Assembly: GCA_023229505.1 (NCBI GenBank)
Contig: JALNZD010000014.1
Location: forward strand, 26,830 to 90,829
DNA length: 64,000 nucleotides
Reading direction: 5' to 3'
Source of the DNA: Bacteroidales bacterium
GTDB taxonomy: Bacteria; Bacteroidota; Bacteroidia; Bacteroidales; JAGOPY01
The notes beneath the pieces were generated by a model. The model saw nothing but the letters and a program-made list of their open reading frames with translations. It was not told the DNA's origin and did not search any database. Below, one piece after another: positions 1-7,657 of this stretch (position 1 is the stretch's first letter; the number at the start of each line of letters is the position of its first letter). The translations under genes and the position numbers were made by a program.

Positions 1-151
1 TTTTAAAAACATCCTTCCCTATGATATAAGCATCATCGGCCAGGTCTTGTAACGACTGACGCGATTCCCGCTGGGCATATACCTCTTCCAGGATAAGATC
101 CAGCTTTTGGTTGATCGCATCGATTTGGGCCTGAATAATTTCTTCTGACAT
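1..151 (-). CDS. DUF1641-like protein, N-terminal part only
   Basis: The first 50 codons of a minus-strand gene that runs off the left edge. The ATG is at 149-151. The visible part is short, acidic and helical (begins MSEEIIQAQID, then QKLDLILEEV and QRESRQSLQDL), with no signal peptide. This looks like the N-terminus of the DUF1641 family, whose members often sit beside SQR-like flavoproteins; here it directly follows such a gene on the same strand with a 17-bp gap, so the two are probably one operon. The family assignment rests on this short stretch and on context, so it is tentative. The function of the family is not well established. Confidence 0.6.
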   Translation of the reverse strand, partial: MSEEIIQAQIDAINQKLDLILEEVYAQRESRQSLQDLADDAYIIGKDVFK

Positions 152-168
152 GGGTTGTAGATTTAATA

Positions 169-1401
169 CTATTCAAGTTTTTTACCAGCCATCGTCATCT
201 GCGTGTCAATTGGCATTTCTTTTCCTTTCAGCAGGATGTTCCAGTAAATCCAGCGGAACAAGAGTTTCCCGTAATGATTCATCCGGGTTTCCTTTAACAA
301 GCCAAAAGGACCAAGGCCTGGAAATGGGAAATGACCCGGCAATGGCTCTGTTTCGTAATTAAAGTCGATCAGGGCTCCCATGCCATGACCGGTTTCAATA
401 TAGCAGTTTGCATGGCCATCAAAACTTGCGGTGAACGGCCGGTTTTCGATATAGCAAAGGATGTTTTCGTGGAGGATCTCCGCCTGAAAATGAACTACAG
501 ATCCGGCTTTTGAAGTGGGAAAATTCCCCGCATCACCAATCACAAAAATATTCTCAAACTTTTCCGACTGAAGTGTGTGCTTGTTGGTCGGGACGAAATT
601 GAAATCATCTCCCAGTCCGCTTCTTTCAATCATCTGGTCTCCGGTATGAACAGGGATCGTAACCAGCAGATCGAATGGAACTTCAGTGCCGCCATAGTCG
701 ATAATCTTTTTATTTTTGTTATCGACTTCAGCCAGGCTGAAATCAGTAACAAGTTTGATATTTTTTTCCTCAAGAAGATTTCCAAGCATTTGGGATGCTT
801 TTGGTTTGGTAAAAGCACCCGAAAGGGGAGTGACATAGGTAATAGTGACTTTCTGACGCATTCCCCTCTCGATGAAGAATGCATCAGCAAAAAACGAAAA
901 TTCCAGTGGTGCTACCGGACATTTAATCGGCATTTCAGCGATATTTACCACCAGATTTCCTCCTTCCCAGGTTTTAAAAAACTTCTGCAACGCCAGGGCG
1001 CCCTTAAGGGTGTAGAAATCAAAAATGTTCTTATACCATAATTCTCCTTTTAGGCCCGGAGTCTCTTCAGGATTAATATGTGTACCTGTGGCAATTATCA
1101 AGATATCATAATTCAGGGCCTCACCATCTGCCAATAAAACCCTGTTTTGGCCGGTGTCAACCTTATCAATTTTTCCATAAATAAAGTTCACTCCATAGGG
1201 AATGAAATTATTTTTGGGCTTTATCACATCCCTTTCCTGGTACATGCCAAAAGGGATAAACAGGAAACCCGGCTGATAATAGTGGATTTTCTCCTGGTCA
1301 ATGATCGTAATATGCCATTCGTCCCTGGGTAAATCTTTTCGCATCTTATTTGCCATGATGGTGCCGCCTGTGCCTGCACCTAAAATCAGAAGCTTTTTCA
1401 T
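169..1401 (-). CDS. Sulfide:quinone oxidoreductase-like FAD flavoprotein
   Basis: A 410-residue pyridine-nucleotide-disulfide-type flavoprotein. The N-terminal dinucleotide fold GAGTGG is at residues 8-13 and a second flavin motif, VIGDAG, near residue 287. Cys161 lies in a CPVAP motif and Cys333 in HANCYIETG; these match the paired redox cysteines of sulfide:quinone oxidoreductases, which pass electrons from sulfide to membrane quinone. I chose the ATG at 1399-1401 because it starts the protein right at the FAD fold; an upstream in-frame start would only add 17 unconserved residues. It is co-directional with the DUF1641-like gene. Actual substrate (sulfide, persulfide or other) cannot be told from sequence; some members of this family only act as NADH-like dehydrogenases. 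Confidence 0.8.
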   Translation of the reverse strand: MKKLLILGAGTGGTIMANKMRKDLPRDEWHITIIDQEKIHYYQPGFLFIPFGMYQERDVIKPKNNFIPYGVNFIYGKIDKVDTGQNRVLLADGEALNYDILIIATGTHINPEETPGLKGELWYKNIFDFYTLKGALALQKFFKTWEGGNLVVNIAEMPIKCPVAPLEFSFFADAFFIERGMRQKVTITYVTPLSGAFTKPKASQMLGNLLEEKNIKLVTDFSLAEVDNKNKKIIDYGGTEVPFDLLVTIPVHTGDQMIERSGLGDDFNFVPTNKHTLQSEKFENIFVIGDAGNFPTSKAGSVVHFQAEILHENILCYIENRPFTASFDGHANCYIETGHGMGALIDFNYETEPLPGHFPFPGLGPFGLLKETRMNHYGKLLFRWIYWNILLKGKEMPIDTQMTMAGKKLE

Positions 1402-1552
1402 ATTATGTGAAATTATTAACAGCAAATTTATAAATAATATGCCAATTGACATAGGTACAACTAAACATTACTGCAATTTAGACAGGTTTCTAAAGAAGGA
1501 GCAGGACGAGAATGGGAGGCTGGGCCATCTACTCGATTGCAGGCAGGCCTGA

Positions 1553-1972
1553 TTATTTTGGTAATGATTTAAGGTACAATTCAGGAGAGAGTATTGAGAG
1601 ATTACTATTTTGGTAGTCCTTTAAATTCCGGGTGATTAAAACTTTAATTTGAATATCTTTCTTTGCAGTTTCATTTTGAATGGAATCTTCGAAGTCCTTA
1701 AAATTAGACTTCAGGGAATCAAGAATTGCCTTTTTGGTTACATCAACTATTTCAACAACTTCTGCAAGTTGACTAAGCTTAGATATTACTTTTGAATGTG
1801 AGGAAAACTTTTTCAATAAGTAATAGCAGTTTGCAAAAGTTAGAGCTGAGACGCAAACCTGAATATTTTTGTATTCTGAAAGAGAAAGAATAATTGCAGC
1901 TTGCTCGGAGTAAGGCTTTCTATCAATAAGAAAATCGATAATTACATGTGTATCAACAAATACTTTTTGCAT
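1553..1972 (-). CDS. PIN-domain ribonuclease toxin (VapC-like)
   Basis: A 139-residue single-domain PIN protein. It starts MQKVFVDTHVIIDFL, placing the first acidic residue (Asp7) where PIN nucleases coordinate Mg; further acidic positions are in KDFEDSIQ (about residues 92-99), and the conserved ITRNLKDY ends the active site. PIN toxins cleave RNA, usually tRNA or rRNA, and are held inactive by a partner antitoxin. Its ATG shares one base with the antitoxin stop (TAATG), so the pair is translationally coupled with the antitoxin first. Target RNA is unknown. Confidence 0.85.
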   Translation of the reverse strand: MQKVFVDTHVIIDFLIDRKPYSEQAAIILSLSEYKNIQVCVSALTFANCYYLLKKFSSHSKVISKLSQLAEVVEIVDVTKKAILDSLKSNFKDFEDSIQNETAKKDIQIKVLITRNLKDYQNSNLSILSPELYLKSLPK

Positions 1973-2220
1973 TATTTATTATATTTTTCAGAAAGAATCT
2001 TAGACAATTCGGTCTTATAATCGAAATCTTCAGGTGCTTTAAATGATCCCATAAGAGCTTTTACTTTTGGGCTAATACTAAAATCGTCTTTGTCAGAAGA
2101 GGTAATATTTTTCAAATAATTTTCTATCAGGTCAGAGAGACTTCTGCCTGAATTTTTCGCGTATCTCTTAGCTTTAATGATAATTTGGTTATCGATTGAA
2201 AGTGTCAATTTGGTATTCAT
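1972..2220 (-). CDS. DUF6364-type antitoxin
   Basis: An 82-residue protein beginning MNTKLTLSIDNQIIIKAKRYAKNSGRSLS, the pattern of ribbon-helix-helix proteins of the DUF6364 family: a short strand followed by helix and a conserved GRSLSDLIE turn. The C-terminal half (VKALMGSF, DYKTELSKILSEKYNK) is the charged tail that typically binds the toxin. It lies directly upstream of the PIN toxin with a one-base overlap. Such antitoxins usually bind their own promoter; an 8-bp direct repeat overlaps the start codon (see 2219-2250). Confidence 0.82.
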   Translation of the reverse strand: MNTKLTLSIDNQIIIKAKRYAKNSGRSLSDLIENYLKNITSSDKDDFSISPKVKALMGSFKAPEDFDYKTELSKILSEKYNK

Positions 2221-2250
2221 ATACGTGCTAATTAGAATGCAAATATACGT
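2219..2250. promoter_or_regulatory. Candidate operator of the toxin-antitoxin pair
   Basis: Two exact copies of ATATACGT at 2219-2226 and 2243-2250, 24 bp apart start to start. The first overlaps the antitoxin ATG. Repeated half-sites at this position are what a ribbon-helix-helix autorepressor would bind. The region is AT-rich, so chance repetition is possible. Confidence 0.3.
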
Positions 2251-2287
2251 AATTAAATTATTTGAATTAAGTTATTTTATGTCGGGG

Positions 2288-3556
2288 TCATCTACGAATA
2301 AAGAACAAACAACTATCGCCATAACTCAGAAACCGGAAATCATGATCCAGGGCGTATTGATAGGCTTTTCGCCAGTCGTCACCGATAAAGGCTGCAATGA
2401 GCAGAAGTAACGTGCTCCGCGGCTGGTGGAAATTGGTGATGAGGATATCGGGAAAACGAAACCGGTAGCCCGGGGCGATCATAAGGTTTGTTTTGCCTTT
2501 CAGTGATGTTGAACCGGATTTTTTACATGCATTGATTACTGCATCAAGAGAATCTTCCCGGGTTATTGTAAATTCCCCGAGCAGATCATAAGGGTCCCAT
2601 TGTCCGACATTCATAACAAGTCCGTCAGAAAGTCCGTTGATAACCTTAACGCCATGCCAGTAAAGGCTTTCCAGCAAGCGGGTGGTAGTAGTCCCGACTG
2701 CTATGATTGGTTTATGAAGGGATGTCCTAAGCGATTCTAATGATTCCACTGGTAAATAAACCTGTTCAGCATGCATTTCATGACCGCCAAGATTACCCGA
2801 GATCACAGGCCTGAACGTTCCGGCCCCTACGTGGAGGATGAATTTGAGAAAATCAATGTTTCTGTCTTTAAGCGAAGCTAACACTTCATCTGAAAAATGC
2901 AAACCGGCAGTCGGGGCAGCAACTGATCCATCATGCCTTGCATAAATAGTCTGATAAGTCACTTCATCCTGTCTGACCGGCTTCCGGTTTATGTAAGGCG
3001 GAAGAGGGATTTTGCCGAACTGTTCAAGGACTTCGGAGAAAGTCAGGCCGGCTGGTGTCCACCTGAACTGGATTTGTGAAGTGCCTCCTTCTATCTTCAT
3101 CACCCTTTCGGCATAAATTTTAATTGATTGCCCGTTATGATCCACGGAAATTTCTATTATCCCTCCCTTCCATCTCTTTGAATTTCCAACCAGGCATAGC
3201 CATTCAGCCTTCTCCTTTTGCTGAAAAGCCTGTTGATGATCGCGAAAAGGGGCCAGGGGCTCCAGGCAAAAAATTTCGATATGGCTTCCCGACTTTTTAT
3301 GAAATAATAACCGGGCATGAATTACCCTTGTTTCATTTAAAATGACAAGGCTGTCAGATGGGAGATAATGACCGAGGTTAAAAAAAATATCTTCAGAAAC
3401 CTGTCCCTGCTTGTAAATCAATAATTTCGAATGATCGCGCCTTTCCAGGGGAAATTGTGCAATTCGATTATCAGGAAGGGGATAATCATAACTGTCGATA
3501 CTCAGTAGTTTCGGATTTATTTCATCTTCCATCAGGCAATTCCGATTATTTTTCAT
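2288..3556 (-). CDS. queA: S-adenosylmethionine:tRNA ribosyltransferase-isomerase
   Basis: A 422-residue QueA, which transfers and isomerises the ribose of SAM onto preQ1 in the anticodon wobble position of Asn, Asp, His and Tyr tRNAs, the penultimate step of queuosine synthesis. Family signatures are clear: DNRIAQFPLERRDHSKLL near the N-terminus, LVILNETRVIHARL, PTAGLHFS, the HVGAGTFRPV strand with HEMHAEQ after it, and GTTTTR. It is longer than the E. coli enzyme (about 356 aa), mainly through an extended middle region around residues 85-150. An alternative start eight codons downstream (MEDEIN) is possible. It is divergent from pssA. Confidence 0.92.
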   Translation of the reverse strand: MKNNRNCLMEDEINPKLLSIDSYDYPLPDNRIAQFPLERRDHSKLLIYKQGQVSEDIFFNLGHYLPSDSLVILNETRVIHARLLFHKKSGSHIEIFCLEPLAPFRDHQQAFQQKEKAEWLCLVGNSKRWKGGIIEISVDHNGQSIKIYAERVMKIEGGTSQIQFRWTPAGLTFSEVLEQFGKIPLPPYINRKPVRQDEVTYQTIYARHDGSVAAPTAGLHFSDEVLASLKDRNIDFLKFILHVGAGTFRPVISGNLGGHEMHAEQVYLPVESLESLRTSLHKPIIAVGTTTTRLLESLYWHGVKVINGLSDGLVMNVGQWDPYDLLGEFTITREDSLDAVINACKKSGSTSLKGKTNLMIAPGYRFRFPDILITNFHQPRSTLLLLIAAFIGDDWRKAYQYALDHDFRFLSYGDSCLFFIRR

Positions 3557-3584
3557 GCAAAGATAAAAAACCCTCTTTGTTTTG

Positions 3585-3592
3585 TATTTTTG
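3585..3592 (+). promoter_or_regulatory. -7 promoter box for pssA
   Basis: TATTTTTG matches the Bacteroidota -7 consensus TAnnTTTG and lies 18 bp before the pssA ATG. No clear -33 TTTG element at the right distance. Confidence 0.5.
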
Positions 3593-3610
3593 CCCATATA
3601 CCCGCTTTTG

Positions 3611-4342
3611 ATGAGAATCAAAAATAATATTCCCAACCTGATAACCCTGCTGAACCTGATCAGCGGCAGCATTGCCATTATTCTGGCCTTTTCCGGGGAA
3701 ATGATCCTTGCTTCCTGGTTCATCATCCTGGCAGCAATCCTTGATTTTTTCGACGGTATGATAGCAAGGCTTTTAAATGCGCGGTCTGAAATAGGAGCCC
3801 AGCTTGATTCACTAGCCGATGTTATTTCCTTTGGCCTGGCCCCGTCTGTCATAATGTATCAGCTTATCCTGCAAAGCCCGGGCATTCCATCCTGGAGCGC
3901 GGCAAGTGTGCCGCTGCTCCCGTTTGCAGCATTATTACTGGTTGTCAGCGGTGCTTTCCGCCTCGCTAAATTCAATACCGACCCCAAACAGGAGGTCGAG
4001 TTTAAAGGTTTGCCGATTCCATCAACCGGGCTGTTTATTGCAGCACTGCCCCTGATCATTAACCAATACAGGGAATCGGAAGGGCTGATTAAATTTATCC
4101 AAAACCATTATACACTTTTAGCAATCATTCTTTTCCTGTCATGGCTGATGGTTTCAAACATTCCAATGATATCACTGAAATTCAAGTATTTAAAATGGAA
4201 AGGGAATACTTACCGGTTCATTTTACTGGGTTCATCTATCGTTCTGATTTTACTCTTTCAATATAGTGCAGTCCCTATGATCATCTTTTTATATATTATC
4301 CTGTCTGTTGCAGGTACTTATTCAACCAATAATTCTTCCTGA
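3611..4342 (+). CDS. pssA: CDP-diacylglycerol--serine O-phosphatidyltransferase
   Basis: A 243-residue multi-pass membrane enzyme that condenses CDP-diacylglycerol with serine to give phosphatidylserine, the precursor of phosphatidylethanolamine. The CDP-alcohol phosphotransferase signature is complete: DFFDGMIARLLN followed by GAQLDSLAD, with the metal-binding Asp residues in their usual spacing (about residues 45-72). About six to seven hydrophobic segments follow. I place the start at the ATG at 3611 (MRIKNNIPNLITLLN); a TTG seven codons upstream falls inside the promoter box. The last 21 bp overlap the convergent DCC-family gene. Confidence 0.92.
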   Translation: MRIKNNIPNLITLLNLISGSIAIILAFSGEMILASWFIILAAILDFFDGMIARLLNARSEIGAQLDSLADVISFGLAPSVIMYQLILQSPGIPSWSAASVPLLPFAALLLVVSGAFRLAKFNTDPKQEVEFKGLPIPSTGLFIAALPLIINQYRESEGLIKFIQNHYTLLAIILFLSWLMVSNIPMISLKFKYLKWKGNTYRFILLGSSIVLILLFQYSAVPMIIFLYIILSVAGTYSTNNSS

Positions 4343-4744
4343 GGTTTCCTGATCGGGAATCCGGCATTTCTCCCTTGTGCCGAACCATTTGGCTCTGTTC
4401 CGCGCTATTATGTCGTAGATCCCATCTCTCCATGGGCGGGGAATGATCAGGAACATGGCAAAGACCGAATAGGGTAGCCCGAGATAACCGGCAATCTTTA
4501 AGACCGCCGTTGATTTCATAAAAAACCGGCCTTCGTCGTAGAAGATGATTGTATCTTCTTTTACTGGCTGATTTTGAAGTTGTTGAAGGAAGGCTAATGC
4601 ATTATCCGATTGTAATGAAGCAAATTTTAGCCTTTTTTTATGATCTTTTTTAAGAAGGAAATCCACAGCTCGATTACACAGGACGCAAACTCCGTCGAAG
4701 AATACGATTTTTTGCCATTGATAAGGATTATTCATGTTTCTCAT
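4322..4744 (-). CDS. DUF393 / DCC-family thiol-disulfide oxidoreductase-like protein
   Basis: A 140-residue DUF393 protein named for its DCC motif, here DGVCVLC (Asp followed by a CxxC pair near residues 17-23), a thioredoxin-like arrangement. The body (LKFASLQSDNA, TIIFYDEGRFFMKSTAVLKIAGYLG) is typical of the family, whose role in disulfide exchange is presumed but not well characterised. No signal peptide. The ATG at 4742-4744 or the one three codons later could be used. Its 3' end overlaps the convergent pssA by 21 bp. Confidence 0.85.
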   Translation of the reverse strand: MRNMNNPYQWQKIVFFDGVCVLCNRAVDFLLKKDHKKRLKFASLQSDNALAFLQQLQNQPVKEDTIIFYDEGRFFMKSTAVLKIAGYLGLPYSVFAMFLIIPRPWRDGIYDIIARNRAKWFGTREKCRIPDQETSGRIIG

Positions 4745-4857
4745 TTGCTTATATTAATTAAACAAAAAATAAGATAGATGGTTTTCAAGATATTAAAAAC
4801 TTTGTATATTTACCAGCCTTTTCCACTTTATTAGTGTACTAACGGAAAACCCATATT

Positions 4858-6228
4858 ATGACTGGAGAAAAAATCAAAAAGACAGGTGGACAGTTGAATG
4901 TACCTGATAATCCCATCATTCCTTTCATCCGGGGGGATGGCATTGGCCCTGATATTTGGGCAGCTTCAGTGCGTGTATTTGATGCTGCTGTTCAAAAAGC
5001 TTACAATGGGAAGCGTAAAGTATCATGGCTTGAAGTGTTTGCCGGTGAGGAATCTTTCAACCGGACCGGTGAGTGGCTTCCACAGGAAACCATTAATCAT
5101 TTCCGGGAATACCTGGTTGGGATCAAAGGCCCGTTGACCACACCGGTTGGAGGGGGGATCCGTTCGCTGAACGTTGCCCTCAGGCAAACTCTCGATCTTT
5201 ACGTCTGCCTGAGGCCGGTGAAATATGTTAAAGGTGTGCCGTCTCCTGTCAAACACCCCGAGTTGGTTGATATTGTTATTTTCCGGGAGAACACGGAAGA
5301 TATTTACTCGGGCATAGAATGGAAAAGCAAATCTCCTGAAGTACAGAAGGTTATCCGCTTTCTCCAGGAAGAAATGAAAGTGAAGAATATCCGCTTTCCT
5401 GAAACTTCCGGTATCGGGATCAAGGCGGTCTCTGAGGAAGGGTCAAAGAGGTTGATCCGTGCCGCAATCCAGTTTGCCCTCGCTGAAAACAGGAAATCGC
5501 TTACCCTGGTTCACAAAGGCAACATCATGAAATTTACTGAAGGGGCATTTATGAATTGGGGTTACGAACTGGCTTGTAACGAATTCCGGGATCATATTGT
5601 CACCCAACGGGAAAGCTGGATTTTATCCAATGTCGATAAAAATTCGGGTATAAGCGTCGAAGAAAATGCCAAACTTATTGAGCCTGGATACTATATGATG
5701 ACCCCGGACCAGCAAAAAGCTGTGAGAGATGAGATTTTGGATTGTTTGAAACTGATGTCAACGCATGGCAATGGCCAGTGGAAAAAGAAACTGCTGATTA
5801 AGGACGCTATTGCGGATATCACGTTGCAGCAGGTTTTAACCAGGGCTAATGAGTTTGATGTGGTGGCCACCCTGAACCTGAATGGCGATTATATCTCCGA
5901 CGCCCTGGCTGCGCAGGTTGGCGGGATCGGTATCGCCCCGGGGGCCAATATCAATTACGACACCGGTCATGCGATCTTTGAAGCAACCCATGGAACTGCA
6001 CCTAAATACGCAGGCCTCGACCAGGTGAATCCCGGATCGGTGATCCTGTCGGGTGCCATGATGTTCAAATACCTGGGCTGGCATGAGGTTCATGACCTGA
6101 TCTGGAAAGGTCTTGAAATTACCATTTCACAAAAGAAAGTCACTTATGATTTCCACCGGCAGATGGAAGGAGCTGCTTTATTGAAATGTTCCGAATTTGC
6201 CACCGCAATCATTGAGAATATGAAGTGA
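4858..6228 (+). CDS. icd: NADP-dependent isocitrate dehydrogenase
   Basis: A 456-residue isocitrate dehydrogenase of the prokaryotic dimeric type, making 2-oxoglutarate and CO2. The substrate loop GGGIRSLNVALRQ (Ser103 being the residue phosphorylated by AceK in E. coli), FRENTEDIYSGIEW, LVHKGNIMKFTEGAF, and the metal/cofactor region NLNGDYISDALAAQVGGIG and ATHGTAPKYAG are all present. It is about 40 residues longer than the E. coli enzyme through an insert around residues 285-320 (YYMMTPDQQKAV and following). It precedes citrate synthase with a 106-bp gap, so the two TCA genes may be co-expressed. A weak -7-like TATATTTA is at 4805-4812. Confidence 0.93.
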   Translation: MTGEKIKKTGGQLNVPDNPIIPFIRGDGIGPDIWAASVRVFDAAVQKAYNGKRKVSWLEVFAGEESFNRTGEWLPQETINHFREYLVGIKGPLTTPVGGGIRSLNVALRQTLDLYVCLRPVKYVKGVPSPVKHPELVDIVIFRENTEDIYSGIEWKSKSPEVQKVIRFLQEEMKVKNIRFPETSGIGIKAVSEEGSKRLIRAAIQFALAENRKSLTLVHKGNIMKFTEGAFMNWGYELACNEFRDHIVTQRESWILSNVDKNSGISVEENAKLIEPGYYMMTPDQQKAVRDEILDCLKLMSTHGNGQWKKKLLIKDAIADITLQQVLTRANEFDVVATLNLNGDYISDALAAQVGGIGIAPGANINYDTGHAIFEATHGTAPKYAGLDQVNPGSVILSGAMMFKYLGWHEVHDLIWKGLEITISQKKVTYDFHRQMEGAALLKCSEFATAIIENMK

Positions 6229-6283
6229 TAGAAAAGTCTAAATTGATCAAACATTTTCTATATTAGCGCGTTAAAGAAGATAT

Positions 6284-6307
6284 GACTGTAAGACTGTAAG
6301 ACTGTAA
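6284..6307. repeat. Tandem 8-bp repeat, three copies
   Basis: GACTGTAA is repeated three times exactly between icd and gltA, starting 24 bp... that is, its end lies 27 bp before the gltA ATG. It belongs to the class of short tandem repeats found in several gaps of this window. Confidence 0.85.
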
Positions 6308-6334
6308 GAAAATTAACTACAAATCAATTTATTC

Positions 6335-7657
6335 ATGATAGGACTAAAAGAGAAACTTCGGCAAAAAATTGAAGAATGGAGACCAAGAACCAAACGATTG
6401 GTTGAAGAATTTGGTGATGTCGTGATCGACCAGGTCACCGTTGAAAAACTTATTGGCGGGATGAGGAACCTGAAAGTTCTTATTACTGATATATCCTATC
6501 TGGACCCGAATGAAGGCATCCGTTACCGGGGATATACTTTGCCGGAGGTGATAGAAAAGCTCCCAAAACCTAAGGGTGCTGAAATGCCTTACGTTGAAGG
6601 AGTTTGGTATTTATTGCTGACAGGGGATATCCCGACTCAACAGGACGTAGAAGAAGTTGTGGAAGAGTTCCAGAAAAGAAGGATACTACCGAAAGTCATA
6701 TACGATGTGATTGACGCGGCGCCTTGCTGTAATCACCCGATGACTACCTTTGCTTCCGCTATCCTGGCTTTACACCCGGAATCTTTTTTTGTTAAGAAGT
6801 ATAATGCCGGCATTTCAAAGTCTGAATATTGGGACCCGATGTTCGAAGATTCCATGAACCTGTTGGCGAAGCTTACTGAAATTGCCACCTATATCTATAC
6901 TAAGCTTTACCGGGATGGGAAACGCATTCAATCCAACCCGAACCTTGATATGGGCGCCAATTTTGCTTTCATGATGGGTATTAAACCTCCATATGATGAT
7001 GTTTCACGCATGCATTTCATTCTTCATGCCGACCATGAAAGCGGCAATGTGAGTGCACATACCGGGCATCTGGTTGCCAGCACCTTATCTGATGTATATC
7101 TATCCATTGCAGCGATGATCAACGGTTTAGCCGGCCCGTTGCACGGATTGGCCAACCAGGAAGTACTGCGCTGGTTGCAGGACCTTCGTGAACAACTTGG
7201 CGGTGATGATCCCACGGAGGAAGCTGTCAGGCAATATGTCTGGGAAACCCTCAATACTGGTCATCTTATCCCTGGATACGGCCATGCCGTATTGCGTAAA
7301 ACCGATCCGAGGTATCTGATCCAGAGGGAATTCAGCCAGAAACATATGGCAGATGATCCGCTTTTCAAATATACCGACCTGCTTTACAAAGTGGTTCCCG
7401 AAATCCTTGCAGAACAGGGAAAGGCTAAAAATCCATGGCCAAACGTCGATGCGCAGTCCGGAATAATCCAATGGCACTATGGCGTCAGGGAATACGATTT
7501 TTACACCGTATTGTTTGGCATTGGAAGAGCTATTGGTATTTGCGCCAATATCATCTGGGATCGTGCTTTGATGTATTCCCTTGAGCGCCCTAAATCCATT
7601 ACTACAGAAATGCTTGAGGAAATGGTGGGGATTAAGAAGAAGGGAGTTCCACAATAA
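6335..7657 (+). CDS. gltA: Citrate synthase, eukaryote-like type
   Basis: A 440-residue citrate synthase, condensing oxaloacetate and acetyl-CoA. The sequence follows the mitochondrial-type pattern more than the E. coli type: GGMRNLKVLITDISYLDPNEGIRYRGYTLPE near residues 41-72 and VEGVWYLLLTGDIPT. Catalytic histidines are in LHADHE followed by SAHTGHL and in PGYGHAVLRKTDPR; a VDAQSGII segment carries the catalytic Asp. The ATG at 6335 follows directly on an AT-rich leader. It sits downstream of icd, forming the first steps of the oxidative TCA branch. The last 26 bp overlap the convergent histidine kinase gene. Confidence 0.93.
   Translation: MIGLKEKLRQKIEEWRPRTKRLVEEFGDVVIDQVTVEKLIGGMRNLKVLITDISYLDPNEGIRYRGYTLPEVIEKLPKPKGAEMPYVEGVWYLLLTGDIPTQQDVEEVVEEFQKRRILPKVIYDVIDAAPCCNHPMTTFASAILALHPESFFVKKYNAGISKSEYWDPMFEDSMNLLAKLTEIATYIYTKLYRDGKRIQSNPNLDMGANFAFMMGIKPPYDDVSRMHFILHADHESGNVSAHTGHLVASTLSDVYLSIAAMINGLAGPLHGLANQEVLRWLQDLREQLGGDDPTEEAVRQYVWETLNTGHLIPGYGHAVLRKTDPRYLIQREFSQKHMADDPLFKYTDLLYKVVPEILAEQGKAKNPWPNVDAQSGIIQWHYGVREYDFYTVLFGIGRAIGICANIIWDRALMYSLERPKSITTEMLEEMVGIKKKGVPQ

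Noticed and set aside
577..1041. Open frame antisense to the flavoprotein gene (154 codons)
   Set aside because: Overlaps conserved flavoprotein motifs on the minus strand; no own features.
1402..1552. A small gene between the flavoprotein and the PIN toxin
   Set aside because: No frame with a plausible start and protein-like composition; the plus-strand frame there has no recognisable features.
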